Shown here: piece after piece, positions 1-63,475 of the stretch
Layout: each line of letters begins with the position of its first letter
Numbering within the stretch: the stretch's first letter is position 1
Origin: Sarcophilus harrisii
Lineage: Eukaryota; Chordata; Mammalia; Dasyuromorphia; Dasyuridae
Reading direction: 5' to 3'
Length of the DNA stretch: 64,000 nucleotides
Assembly: GCF_902635505.1 (NCBI RefSeq)
Contig: NC_045427.1
Coordinates: forward strand, 508,169,665-508,233,664
Translations under genes and position numbers: made by a program
Notes under the pieces: model-generated
The model's database searches: none
Seen by the model: only the letters and a program-made list of their open reading frames with translations
What the model was told of the DNA's origin: nothing

Positions 1-430
1 ATTAAATGACCTGGGCCTTCAATCTAAGCTGTCCCCCCAACCTGCTCAAGAACATAAATGTCTCTTTCCTCCCTGACGATATCAATCCCAAACTCCTCTA
101 GTAGCTCTCAAGGTCTTCCAGAATCTTGCCTCACCCTATCATTCTAGCCTTGTTTTTCTTTATTTCCCAGCAATCAAACTCTGCTCCTGTCAAACAGGTT
201 AACACTTCTCTTGCACCAACAAGCTCATTCCTGCTCCCATATATCGTTGCTGGATCTCCTCCTGGGTCTCCCACCCCCTCCACCATCTAAGTCTTCTCTT
301 TCAAAAGCCGGCTGAAGTGTGGACAACCTCCTTTAACATCCCTCGGATGTCTCCAGCTAACACTCATCCCACCCCTCCCTGAATTTCTCTGGCTTTTATC
401 ATCAGGTCCAACCGTTTAGTCATAAATTGC
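1..430 (+). repeat. LINE L2 fragment
   Basis: Degenerate match to the 3' part of L2 in sense, around 'gtcttccagaatcttgcc' and 'cattcctgctccc'. The left edge is cut by the window. Confidence 0.5.
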
Positions 431-1056
431 ACTCATCTACTGTGTCCGGTGCGCTGGAACTCTTTTGGAGTTGTCCTGGTTGTTGTTAAATTTTCCTTGT
501 GAGCATTTACATTTATTAATTGACAAATGCTACACATGGGGGACTGATTTGCTGTTTTGTTGATTGTCTAAACTTAGGAAAGTGATGAGGAAAATGTAAA
601 TAATGCAGATTAAAACTTAAATGCAAATTAAACTTTCATCCCTCCTTCCTCTCTCCCTTCTTCGTGAAGCAGTGAGCGGCACATGGGGCAGAAGGAAGTT
701 TGTTACATCTCCTCTTTGAGGTTACAGTGAAAGGTCTACGGGGGCGGGCATCCTGGGGCTCTGGAAAGAAAGAACTCTTCGATCCTCGAATTCTTCCTCC
801 CCTCACTTGGTTGTTATTAACATAAAAGTAACAAATCACAGGATAGGGTGACATTGTGTCTTCAGCGGCTGAGCTTAATAGGTTTGCAGAGCATTCGCGT
901 CGTGCACGTGGGACCGATTCCGAGAAATCCTTTGGAAGCGGTCCTTTGCTAGAAGTCCAACTGGAGCATCTTCCACTGCTTCCGATCTAGCTCAGTCACG
1001 CTAGCAGAGAGTCCAGAAAGAGGAAGGGAGGTGGGGGCGGGGAAGCCGGGAGGAAC

Positions 1057-1066
1057 TCTCGCGAGA
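1057..1066. promoter_or_regulatory. TCTCGCGAGA palindromic core-promoter element
   Basis: A perfect 10-bp palindrome 42 bp upstream of the TEX9 ATG. This motif is known from CpG promoters, where it acts near the start site in either orientation and is often linked to bidirectional transcription. Confidence 0.8.
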
Positions 1067-1075
1067 AAATAATCG

Positions 1076-1089
1076 GTCGTCGTGGTAAC
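1076..1089. promoter_or_regulatory. Imperfect RFX X-box
   Basis: GTCGTC, a 2-bp spacer and GGTAAC. The right half matches RGYAAC perfectly; the left half has a mismatch to GTNRCC. RFX factors drive ciliary and sperm-flagellum genes, which would suit TEX9. Binding is inferred. Confidence 0.4.
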
Positions 1090-1108
1090 TGAGACGCCTT
1101 CCTGAAAG

Positions 1109-52577
<51,469 letters not shown>

Positions 52578-53063
52578 ATTTAATATACCTCAAATACTTT
52601 CCCCTGAAATCCTCCTTAAAAGAAAATTCTGTGTGCCTGATAAATTGGAAGTATTCGACTTTATTTGCAAGTTTGGGTATTAAGATATTTTTCAATAATC
52701 TAGTGGATTTTGTGGGGAGACTGTGCAAAAGCTGCATAATTCACAGGCAAAAAATGATAGTTTCTGATATATATAGAGGAGAATTCAAAAGTTTGGTTAG
52801 ATTTTAAGTTAGTTATTTGATTATTTTATACAAAATTTACATATCACTATATAAAATACAATGTGGTATTGCTTAGAGATGCAGAGATATAGGTATATTT
52901 ACTTATTTTGATACTTGCAACCATTAAAGGTACTTATGATAGTTTTCTTTCAATATCTTGATTTTTAAATATATTAGTTATGTTACAAAAAAGTTCAGTT
53001 ACGTCTCTTAATTAATTGTCTCCTGAAATTACTGCACTTATTTCTAAGTTATTTGAACATTTC

Positions 53064-53069
53064 AATAAA
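53064..53069 (+). terminator. TEX9: TEX9 polyadenylation signal AATAAA
   Basis: The first well-placed AATAAA after the stop, giving a 3' UTR of about 500 nt with cleavage near 53085. Overlapping AATAAA strings at the stop itself (52568-52577) look too early to use. Confidence 0.65.
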
Positions 53070-53090
53070 AATACATGCTACTTATGTTTA

Positions 53091-54012
53091 TGTAATGGGA
53101 GAGATTCTCATCAGTCTGATAATGGCCACTGGTTAACTTGATGTTAACTGATTGGTCCCCACTGACTGGGGCAGCTTCTTCATAGTCTCTAAGGTTCAGG
53201 AGGATAGACTTTTTTTTTTTTTACAGGAATTGCCTTTAATTAATTTAATTGCCTTAAGAGAGAACCCGCCCCAAGTCCCTTTTTCATGCAGTTGCTTTTG
53301 AACTTCTAGAGCAGAACAGAAGAGAGATTTCATCTCCTCTTCCCTGGCAATCTCTCAGAGGTAGCTGGGTTTATTGCACTCACCCTGAGAAGGGAGGTCC
53401 CAGGAAACCCGCCCTCCTTGAGGGCAGCAATGTAGAGAAGGTAGATTTCCTAAGCAGCAGCAGTCCGACAGTTTTGTATGCAGCCTCTAGAATTCATGAG
53501 CCCGGGACCCCGAAAAACATCTCCCTGATGGTGCTCCCTCTGCAGAGAAGAGGCCTGCCTGCAGATGGAGGACCAGAGAGCCGACCTTGCCAGTACTCTG
53601 TAATCCTGCTTGGAGCCAGGCTGAGGTGAAGGGGGTAAATTTGTTCTGTAAAGTATAGGAGAGTATAAAGGATTTGGACTGTTGGTGTGTTTGACATTTC
53701 TTCTGCTTTTTCATGTTTTGTGTTTCTGGTGTCTGTGCCTATGACTGCTTTGTGTCACATGCATTCTCTGTGTTGGATGAAATAAAAGCTATCTAAAACC
53801 CTGTACCAGTATCGTACTCTGAATAGCTCTGATGAGACTTAGGGGGACCTAAACCTAAGTCACAACTAAGCTTCGTTTTAAAGGATTTTCTAGTGTTTGG
53901 TTCTGGAATAGGGGCAGAAGGAAAATAAACATGTGAAGCCTCTGCAGTTAGGTTTCCCCAGATGCAACACTCTTCATGTGAGCCCAGAGCCTCTGGGGAC
54001 CCTGGGTTACAG
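53091..54012 (+). mobile_element. Possible solo LTR (fossil)
   Basis: TGTAA...TTACA ends enclose a TATA-like 'gagtataaagga' near 53660 and AATAAAAGCT near 53780, the layout of an LTR. No target duplication is clear and the family is unknown. It begins a few bases past the predicted TEX9 cleavage site. Confidence 0.35.
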
Positions 54013-54549
54013 GGGACATTCACGTAGTTAACTAATCCTCAGGAAGTGCAGGTTAATGGAGGGAAATCTAAAGAAATCATGAACTTTTGAAGAACTGCCA
54101 TTTGAAACATCATCCAGCAAGAGAGCTTTTAAAGCAAATCTGTCACAAATATTTATTGGTATTAATGTAAGAATACTACCACCAAAAAATATAGGTTTAA
54201 GAATGAAGATGATGAGATATAAAGTAAATTCATGAATTTGTATATAGAAGTAACAAAAATCACCATCTGTAAGATTCCATCTCCCCAAATCTACAAAATA
54301 TATAAAATATAATCTACCAAAACTCTCATAAGACAAATGCAAATTATAATAAAACACTTTACAGAAACAAAGAAATATGAATAATCAGAATTTTAATTGA
54401 TCATAGTTAGACTGTAATATAATTGATGAAACTAAGTTAATTTGCAAAGTTCAATATGTCTAGTAAGGGTAGAGTCAGACAAAATATAATTCATCTTGAG
54501 AACATACAGAATTGAAAGAGGAATAATGAAAATAAGGGAAAATAATACA

Positions 54550-54960
54550 TGTCAAGCAAGACCTCAAACTTATTATAAATCAGTAATCATCATAATTTGC
54601 TACTGGTTAACAAACAGTAAAGTAGATCCATGGAACACATGGGCTAAGTAAGGATCAGAAATAAACTCTTTAGCCCCATGTTTGATAATCCTAAAAGCAT
54701 AAACTACTTCGAGGAAAGACTGAAGTTCTGAAAGAATTGCAAAGCAGTTTGAAGAAAAGACATTTAGAGAGCAGCCTTTTCTTCCACATAATACATTTTA
54801 AATGGATGTGTAACCTAAATATGAAAGGTCATATCTTTAAAAAAAAATGAAAGGAACTTCATTTGGTCATAACCATGTCTAAAGAAGTTTTAACCAAATA
54901 TGAACTGATGACATTAATTCTGGTTAGGTGTGTAAGAATAAATCCCTATCCCAATCAATC
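54550..54960 (+). repeat. L1 ORF2 internal fragment, sense
   Basis: 'gtcaagcaagacctcaaact', 'cagtaatcatcataatttgc' and 'gtttgataatcctaaaagca' match L1 ORF2 sequence well upstream of the 3' end. Confidence 0.65.
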
Positions 54961-54999
54961 CAGGTATCTCTATCAAATTAAAAGTGTAAGTTAGATATA

Positions 55000-55927
55000 T
55001 ACATGTCCTGAATTTGAGAGAATTAAAGTGCTTATTTAGGTTATAGATGCATTTAAAACGTGTTTGGATTGCTGTATGAAAGCAGAAAGGAAACATCTTG
55101 TGATTGTCAGAATTAGAAATACTCCTTATTCTGTTTATAAAGACTTCAAGTCTAATGGTAATTCAATAAAGAGTGGGGGACGCTGGGCCCAGAGGTACCT
55201 TAAAGAGAGAATTCATTTCTACTAGACCAGAAGGCCCCTAGAGAGGGGTAGAGCCCAGTTGGGAGAGTTACATACCACCCTCTTTACCCCATAATCATCA
55301 CTGTGGATTTTGTTACTGGAGAGGGACCAAACCAGTAAGAGAGGACGTATCCAACATGGCACAGATACACAGAGAACAGACATGGACAAACAGATCAGCC
55401 CCCCCAAGGGAATGAGCTCAACAGTTACCTCTATGGGGAACTATCCAAGGGACATAAAGAGCTTTTAGTAAGTTTATTCTTTGGTTACATGTTATTCCTA
55501 TGTCACTCTTGTATGTCAAGACTGAACCTTTACTCCCCAGAGATTTTTTTGAAATGAAAAATCTGGGAAGGATAATTTGAACCAAATGTTTTTACTAAAT
55601 CACCTTAGTAAAAATGTTTTTCCTAAAAGCTAATTGAGTTTACTGGTTGATAGGAAATACAAAGCACACCATTTGAAGGCTTACACAAAACAGTGTTAGG
55701 AATCCCAGCCCCACAGTGTTAGCCCCAGAACTCTCTTTGAGAGCATCTTGTTTCAAACAGCTGGAGGAGCAGCTCCGGAGGGGTTATTACACATGAAATT
55801 TAAAATCTTGCAAAAATAAAATCAATATAGCCAAGATAGGAAAGGAAACCTATACAACTGGAGGTGAAGTAGGGGGAGTCTTTTCATTTAAAAATAGCAA
55901 ATATATGACCAAGATAAGTGGTTAAAT
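55000..55927. other. Intergenic DNA, unassigned
   Basis: No gene recognised. The part at 55170-55430 is GC-richer and could be a piece of an LTR; too weak to call. Confidence 0.4.
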
Positions 55928-56170
55928 GATAACATTTGTGCTAAGCATTGGAGATACAAATATAAGCGTTATAGTTCCTGCCCTGAAGTGGTTTATATTC
56001 TAATAAACAGGGGAACACAAACACATATAGGGGATTGGTGGCCAAGGAAGAGTGTTTTGGTCAGGGAAATCACAGGGATGGTGACTGAAGTCACACGGAA
56101 ATGATGCCTTTCCAGAAATGATTGAGCTGATTATCGTCAGAGTGCTGGAAAGAGGGGAAAGCAAGAAGTA
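55928..56170 (-). repeat. L2 3' end, antisense
   Basis: 'gtgctaagcattggagatac' and 'tcctgccctgaagtggttta'. Confidence 0.75.
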
Positions 56171-56944
56171 TAGTTGGGAGGAATGGGGCTGAATGTGGGT
56201 GGGATCCTGGGAGCAGCTGCTCAGGGTTGCATGTTTACTGTGAATCAGTTCCTGTGCAGAGGCTTACAGTAGCTACTCACTGGTTATTGTGGGTAAATAA
56301 AAACTCGAAGGTATCTGAACCATTCTGTATAGCTAACAATATTGGGTTAGGAAGGGGAGACACATTTCATTCAAAGTAAGAGAGAAGACGACTGGAATAC
56401 TTGTTATACAAGTTCCTCTTATATGACCAGTGAAGAAGTTATATAGTATCTGGACCTGAGGAGATTGTTGAGAATAAAGATGTTATGTGCATTGCTGTTA
56501 ATTCCTGACCATTTAATTATGAAGGACTAGGTATTACAGGCCTTAGACATCAGAAAGTTGCTAGATTAAATAACTTTTAGGCTTTTGGAGTTGTAAAATC
56601 CCTGATGAAAGCACTCACTATTCCACTTTTGAAAAACAGTTGCTTGACCTTGGTTGCTACTGAGTGGATGAAGCAGTTATATTATTACCTTTTGCCCAGA
56701 ATTGCTGAAAATAAGTTGATGGTTGTTCCTTAAAAGTTGAGTGATGGTTGTTCCTTAAATGGTTAAGAGACACCTATAAGGCATCCTTAATGGTAAATGA
56801 TCCCTTGGTCAGGCTCCGGAGGTATTAATTGCACTTTATGGGTGGGTTATGATATTGCCAGAAGCAATGCTTTGCCTCAATTATTTCCGTATATTCAATT
56901 TTTAACCAATTACATGCAAAACAATTCTTTTAAAATGTTAATAG
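56171..56944. other. Intergenic DNA, unassigned
   Basis: Nothing recognised beyond short AT-rich repeats. Confidence 0.5.
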
Positions 56945-57563
56945 CTTTTTTTTCAAAAATACATGCCAAGATAATTTTCAACATTCACCATGTTCCAAAT
57001 TTTTCTCCCTCCCTTTCCCCTCCCCGCCTCCTCTAGACGGCAAATAATCCCTTATAGGTTAAACATGTGCAATTCTTCTATACACGTTTCCACAATTATC
57101 TTTCTACCCAAGAAAAATCAGATCAAAAAGGAAAAATAAGAGAAAGAAAAAAGAAGCAAGCAAACAAAAAAGGTGAAAATGCTATATTGTCGTTCACACT
57201 CAGTCCCAGCAGTCCTCTCTCTGGGTGTAGGTGGCTCTCCATCACTGAACAATTGGAACTGATCTGAATCATCTGTTGAAGAGAGCCTCGTCCATCAGAA
57301 TTGATCATTGTATAATTTTGCTGCCATGTATAATGTCTCCTGGTTGTTCTTCACTCAACATCACTTCATATAGGTCTCTCAGCCCTCTCTAAAATCATCC
57401 TGCTGGTCATTTCTTACAGAACAATAACATTCCATTACATTCATATACCATAACTTATTCAGCCATTCTCCAACTGATGAGCAGCCACTCAGTTTTCAGT
57501 TCCTTGCCACTAGAAAAAGGGCTGCCCCAAACAATTTTGCACATGTGGGTCCCTTTCCCCTTT
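56945..57563 (-). mobile_element. L1 3' end, antisense
   Basis: Reversed 3' UTR ('aagataattttcaacattca') and ORF2 end ('ttattcagccattctccaac'). It stops abruptly where another L1 begins. Confidence 0.88.
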
Positions 57564-58870
57564 TTTATAACATTTGTTTTTAAAACTGAGTTCCAGATTC
57601 TCTCCCTTTCCCTCTCCCCAATAAACCTCCAATGAGAAGACACATATGAAGTTATGTAAAACATTTCCATAAAAGTCATGTTGCAAAAAAAAAAAGTATA
57701 AATCCCATCCATCCCCATAAAATTATCAAGAAAAATAAAGTGAAAAAACAGTTTGCTTCAATCTGTATTCAGATACAATCAGTTGTTTCTCTGGGTATGG
57801 ATAGCATTTTTCATCATAAATCCTTCAGCGTAGTCTTGGATCACTGTCTTGATGAGAATAGCAAAGTCATTCACAGTTGATTATCCCACAACATTGCTGT
57901 TACTTTGTACACAATACATTTCACTTTGCAGAAGTCTTTCTAGGTTTTTCTGAAGCATTCTGCTCATCATTTCTTATAGCACAATAGTATTCCATCATAA
58001 TTACATACAATTTATTTAGCCATTTCCCATTTGATGGGCATCCCCTCAATTTCCAATTCTTTCTCCTAAGAAAGGAGTTGCTATAAATGTTTTTGAACAT
58101 ACATGTCCTCTTCCTTTTTTTTTTTCCCAATTTCTTCTGGGATACATGCCTAGTAGTGATATTGTTAGGTCAAAAGATATGCATGATTTTATGGTCCTTG
58201 AGCATAGTTCCAAATTGCTCTACAGAATGGTTGCATCAGTTCACAATTTTATAACAATGCATTAATTTCTCTTTTTTTTCCCACATTCCTTCCAACATTT
58301 GTCATTTCCCTTTTCTGACCTATTAGTCAATCTAATAGGTATGAGTTAGTACCTCAGCATTGTTTCAGTTTGCATTTCTCTAGTCAATAGTGTGTTAAGA
58401 GTATTTTTCCATACGGTTATACTTGATTACTTCATCTGAAAATGGTTCATATCTTTTGATCATTTATCAAATGGGGAATGGCTCTTATTTTCTATAAATT
58501 TGATTCAGTTCCCTACATGTAGCAATGAGGCCTAACTATTTAAAATTGTTTTCACAATTACTTTTCTAACAGTATTTCCCTGCTTATTCTATTTTCTTTC
58601 TCCTTTTATTCTGTCCCTCTTCATAAGTGTTTTGCTTCTGACTACCTCCTCCCCCAGGCTTATTCTATTTTCTTTCTCCTTTTATTCTGTCCCTCTTCAT
58701 AAGTGTTTTGCTTCTGACTACCTCCTCCCCCAGTATGCCTACCCTCTCCGCCTTTTTTATCTTCTTCCCCTTCTACTTTCCTGCAGATTAAGATAGATTT
58801 CTATTCTCGTATTGAGTGTATATCTGCCTCCTTATTTAACTTATTGTGCACTAGTCTTCAAGGAAGTAAT
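57564..58870 (-). mobile_element. Second L1, antisense, abutting the first
   Basis: A new reversed 3' UTR starts at 57564 and the ORF2 end follows ('gccatttcccatttgatggg'). It contains the exact tandem duplication at 58582-58733. Confidence 0.8.
58582..58733. repeat. Perfect 76-bp tandem duplication
   Basis: Units 58582-58657 and 58658-58733 are identical over all 76 bases (each begins GCTTATTCTATTTTC and ends CCTCCTCCCCCAG), although the host L1 is old and diverged. Confidence 0.97.
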
Positions 58871-59375
58871 CCTAGAGGAACATTGTTTGTTCCTATTAGA
58901 CTGTAGTAGCCAGAGTTTGTAACCTGCAGATATAGGGTCACATTCACAACTAAGATGGGGCATCAGATAAGGTTCCTTTGTATAGCAACATAATAATCAA
59001 ATACATATAAGCAAGATGGCAACCTGATGCTTTGCTGAAATGTTTAACTAATATGATTTTACATATAATTATTAGTAATTATTCTATATAAAACTTTCTA
59101 CTGAATTGTTAGAAAGTACTTAAATCACATAATTTTAATTTTATTTTGAATAGAAGACTTTTAAGAAAACAAAAGCATTTTGTAAATGTATTTTTTTGTT
59201 CACATGTATTCCCTCTCCTCATGAATATGACCATATCTTAGTTTATATAATTTATTCTTCATTGGAAATCACTTGTGAATTTTTTTTTAATATGTTGTTT
59301 GCAAGTATTTTGCTAATTATTAAATAAAAAGCCAAGAGTAAAATGAGATGTTCTGTATAATCCTTTTTTCAATAA

Positions 59376-59381
59376 TTTATT
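59376..59381 (-). terminator. MNS1: MNS1 polyadenylation signal (AATAAA on the minus strand)
   Basis: TTTATT on the plus strand, 190 bp past the MNS1 stop in its direction of transcription. This gives a short 3' UTR with cleavage near 59355. Confidence 0.6.
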
Positions 59382-59570
59382 GGCAAAGAAGACAAATCGC
59401 AATCTCTTACAGATGGATGTACAGGAATTTTCAGATACCATAATAGTTAAAAAAAAAAAAAAAATCCCAATTGTTTGAAGGATTCTTACCAAAATAATGA
59501 TTGTCAAAACTGACGTAGTAGTCAGGCTGACATCTAGTGGTGATACAGAGTGATCCAACTCTTGATGACA

Positions 59571-59663
59571 TTAGCTGTTTCCTAATGGTGTATCATCTTT
59601 CAGATAAGCTTTCCTAAATGCTTCACCAAGCATATCAACATCTTGCTCATGTCTAATTACTCC
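59571..59663 (-). CDS. MNS1: Terminal coding exon of MNS1 (partial gene)
   Basis: On the minus strand a pyrimidine-rich acceptor (CTTTCAG) opens an exon reading GVIRHEQDVDMLGEAFRKAY then LKDDTPLGNS and TAA: 30 codons plus stop. It resembles the remembered MNS1 C-terminus (PKGV, then an acidic DIDLLGEEFRKVY segment). Human TEX9 and MNS1 are neighbours on 15q21, which supports the call. MNS1 is a coiled-coil protein inside the microtubules of motile cilia and sperm tails, needed for flagellum assembly and left-right patterning. No further exon was found up to 64000, so the preceding intron exceeds 4.3 kb. The exon sequence is clear; the gene name rests on partial homology plus synteny. Confidence 0.8.
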   Translation of the reverse strand, partial: GVIRHEQDVDMLGEAFRKAYLKDDTPLGNS

Positions 59664-61025
59664 CTGAAAGGAAAACACTTTAGGTTATTTTTGGACACAA
59701 GGATATTTTACAAAATATACGGATTTATGAATACCTTTTGCCAAGAAGAGCACAGGGACAAAACTGACTTTCAGAATTGGAAATCCCACAGATAACACTT
59801 AGCTCCCACCCTTCATTTCATAGGTCTAAAGAGGCAAGTTAAGTGACTTGTCCAAAGAATGCCCAACATCAACGCAATCTATTCAGCAAAACTGATGGAA
59901 TTAATCTAATCAAGAAATGGCTTTCCTCCCTTCTCTGGGCCTTTTCCCCACTCTCTCTCCTACCACACCTAAATGTTGAGTGTTGACAAGAGGCCAGGGA
60001 GGGCAATTTGAAGCTTGAAAGCTTCAAGGATTTTGGTTCTCTTTCCTTCAGCTATATGAGCAATTGTGGAAGATACTACTAAAGGGCATTGATAGGATTC
60101 TAGGAAAGGTAAAGAACTGGGGCTAAGGAGACTGATCCCTCCATTTTGGTATCCAAAATACCTCAGTTTTCATAAAGGATCCGGGAGGGATAAATTCTTT
60201 ATTCCACAAGTTTCTCTAATGCCTATTGACTTGAGTAATCCCTCTCCCCTGTACCATTCATGGCATGGAATTGCTTCTCCAATCCCAGTAACCCATTTTC
60301 ACAGTTTTAAAGTTAGCGTCCTTCAGACCTCATGTCACTTATTCTGATGAGATCAGCTTCTCCCCACGTCCATCTCCACCTTACTGGACACTCTTCCAAA
60401 CCCATCCTACTTTGCCTTTGGAAAATTCTTTAAAAACAAAACAAAAAACCACACTCACATCAGGGGCTGGGCTATATAAGGCCCTCTGAACCATTTGTGG
60501 ATGGCTTCCAATGGCCCCTGGCATCTCCCTTCAACAAAATTCACAACCCTCTCTCAGAGGCCACTCTGGCCTATGGAGCCAGGAAGAGCCATCGCATGCT
60601 TGTGGTCCCCGAAAACCCAGGGAGCCCATTTAACAGCTCCGTTCCTCTCTCTCTTGCTCTCTTATAAACTCTGGTACTCCCTGGCCTTGCTGTTTCCCCT
60701 TCTGCCCCCAGCACTCACAACTCCCCCAGCAGTCCATCACACAGAGTCACGCTGTGGGAGTCTCCCCACCTCCCACAAGTGTGCGGTATTCCCTCCAAGA
60801 TCCTGAGGTTCCAAACCTTCCTTTCCATCCACACCCTTGAACCCTTCTCCTACTTCCCTGGAAGGCCTCCTGACCCTTCTGGTTCATTCCTCTCTCCCTG
60901 ACAGTAACTAGAGTTAACTCTAGTCTTTACCCACTTGGCTACTGTTTTCTCTGGCTGCAGAGGATGAGGCCATAGGAGAGGGTGGCTGGAAAGTGACTAT
61001 GGTGCAGAAAAGGCATCATCTTTTA
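59664..61025. other. MNS1 intron, no further exon seen
   Basis: No minus-strand exon recognised. The stretch 60250-60900 is GC-richer and C/T-rich; the 103-codon plus-strand frame at 60495-60806 has no known domain. Confidence 0.5.
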
Positions 61026-61029
61026 AGAA

Positions 61030-61150
61030 CTGGATAGAGCACCAGCCCTGAAGTCAGGAGGACCTGAGTTCAAATTTGGTCTCAAACACTTAATACTTCC
61101 TGGCTGGGAAAGTCACCTAACCCCAACTGCCTCAGAAAAACAAACAAAAA
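61030..61150 (+). repeat. tRNA-derived SINE
   Basis: 'agcaccagccctgaagtcag' to 'ccccaactgcctcagaaaaa'. Confidence 0.88.
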
Positions 61151-61321
61151 AACTGATTTGGAATTCACTAAACAAAACCCTCAATCTCTTCACACCTCCC
61201 CATCATTTTTCAACAGCTCATTAATTCTTAACTCAGGGTAACCTTCCCTGTCTAAGGCATGGACTGCCACTTCTAGGTGCTGAGCAGCTGCAAAATGAAG
61301 CTAGAAGATACAGAGCAGCAA

Positions 61322-61558
61322 GACGGCACAGTAGGGAGAGTGCCAGGACTGAAGTTGGGAAGAGACTCTTTTTGAGTTCAAATCTGGCCTCAGACATTTG
61401 CTAGCTGTGGGATCCTGGGCCAGTCACTTAAACCGTATTTGCCTAAAGTTTTCTCCTGTGTAAAATGAGTTGGAGAAGTGGCAAATCATTCTGACCAATA
61501 AAATGCCAAATGGGATCATAGAGTCAGAAGCGAATGAAAAATGACTGAATAACAAAAA
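61322..61558 (+). repeat. MON1-type SINE
   Basis: 'ggcacagtagggagagtgcc' head and 'atgccaaatgggatcataga' tail. Confidence 0.82.
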
Positions 61559-61854
61559 ATCTAATATAAACTTATGGTGTATTGACAAAACTTTTATTCT
61601 ACTCATAAATTTCTTCTTTCATTCCCCCCCAAAACTGTTCAAACTTTTTTCAAAGCCCAGCTGTCTACCATGTACTGCAGCCACCTGCTTCTAATTTGAC
61701 TGAGAAGATAAAGTCCATCTAAAGGAGTTCTCTCCATCCCCATTTTCTACCTCAAACCTATTCTCTGCTCCTTTTCCAGGGAATAACTAAGCCTAATGCC
61801 CTTCCCCGTGCTTCTGATTCTCCCAGTCCCCTCCCCCAGGCCATTCTAGCCAGC

Positions 61855-62040
61855 AAGGGTTCTCCCTCTCCCTCTCCTTCTTTTCCCTCTCCCTTTCACT
61901 CTCTTTCTTCCTCTCCCTCTCCCTCTCTCCCTTTCCCTCTCCCTCTTTCCCTCTCCCTCTCCCTCTCCCTCTTTCCCTTTCTCTCCCTCTCTTTCCCTCT
62001 CTCTCCCTCTCCTTTAATCTCTTCCCCAGTTCCTTTCCAT
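61855..62040. repeat. (CCCTCT)n polypyrimidine tract
   Basis: Almost pure C/T with a CCCTCT hexamer; an A-rich stretch follows at 62047-62090. Confidence 0.93.
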
Positions 62041-62399
62041 CTGCTTTAAAAAAAAAAACCAAAACAAACAAACAAACAAAAAAAAAACACTTGCTCAGGT
62101 CTCCCTAATCCTATAAAGAAAAAAAATAATTAAAAAAACCCAAAACATTTTCCTTAAACTTTCTTCCCTCATTCTAGCTCCCCTTCTGTTCTCTCTCCTA
62201 TTTAGAGAACTCAGTCCCTCCCTTGACGTCCATCACAAACTCTCCAGAGATGACTCCCAAACCCTTATTTCCAAGCCCTAATCTTTTTTTAAAATTCTAA
62301 ATCTTGTTGGTATTTCCCTTCTGTTTAACTGTTCTCGAACTCATTTGTGGAGTCCCTGTTCAAGATAATGCCAGTTCCTTCTCCAACCCATTTTACAGA

Positions 62400-62560
62400 A
62401 CAGGAAGCAGAACATATTTAACCTAGATCAGTCTAGGGAACTGGGAGGGAAAGGAGAGAGGGAAACGAATGTGGCTCATAAATTCTTACAAAAATGAATG
62501 CTGAAAACTATCTTTACATGTATTTGGAAAAATAAAATATTACTGAGAAAAAAAAAAGAT
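62400..62560 (+). repeat. L1 3' tail
   Basis: 'gaatgctgaaaactatcttt' and 'catgtatttggaaaaataaa'. Confidence 0.82.
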
Positions 62561-62659
62561 AAAAATAAAACTAAACCAGCTGGCTGAAGAAAAAAAAAAG
62601 GAAGAAGAAAAAGAAGTGGCTGAGGTAAAAAGGGGGCCATTTTCTAGACCTCTCTCACA

Positions 62660-63240
62660 TCCAAATCCTTCTCTCCATTTCCACGACCACCATTCTGGTA
62701 GAGAACTTCATACTAATCATTAAACTTGAGTATTCAATAACCTTTCCCTGCTCCATTCCAATCCATTTTAATAATTCTACCACATCAAGTCTCCAATGTC
62801 GATAAATCTGGTCATAGCACTCCTGGACTTAATAAATGTGCTTATCTTTCAATTTAATCTTGAAAGACTTCTCGAGCCAAAATGCATTTTTCTGCCTTTA
62901 TGTCTTTATTTATGCCATTTCCTATGTTTAGAATGCCCACTCTACCCCCCCCCCTCTACCTCAGCCTGCTGAATTCCTATCAATCTTTTAAGAGCTCAAC
63001 TCATATGCCATTTCATAAAGGAAATCTTTAATCCCCTGGTGAGTAATGATTTTTTCCCTCCTGGGGCTCACATAGCATTCTCCATCTGTACCCTTTTAAA
63101 GCACTTATTAGATATTACAGTGTATGTTCTAAGCTAGCCTTTAAGTTCCAGGACAACAAGAACCAACGTATTTAAACTCTGTATTATCTCTGAAACCTAG
63201 CATAGTAGTCTGTGAACAGAAAGGATAATTGAATTGAATT
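62660..63240 (+). repeat. LINE L2 3' region
   Basis: 'tcttttaagagctcaactca', 'ggaaatctttaatcccctgg' and 'acctagcatagtagtctgtg' in L2 order. Confidence 0.72.
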
Positions 63241-63359
63241 AATAGTCATCACCAATTTTTTAAACTCTTAACATTTTCATATAATTTATCACTTAATCAT
63301 ATAGTTAGTTATAATGTAAAGTAATTGTTTAATGTACTTTAATCACTTTCTTCTCAATT

Positions 63360-63475
63360 AAGACTGCTAATAATCTTTAAAAGCAAAGGCCATGCTTTAT
63401 ATTTCTGTATCCCTGGCAGTATCAAACACAATGCTGAGCATACTATATATAACCTATAAACACTTGCTGAATAAC
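63360..63475 (+). repeat. L2 3' end
   Basis: 'aaaggccatgctttatattt' and 'gtatccctggcagtatcaaa'. Confidence 0.65.

Noticed and set aside
62578-62625. Apparent coiled-coil codons (LAEEKKKEEEKE) near the MNS1 end
   Set aside because: They are on the wrong strand for MNS1 and fall in the A-rich DNA after an L1 tail.
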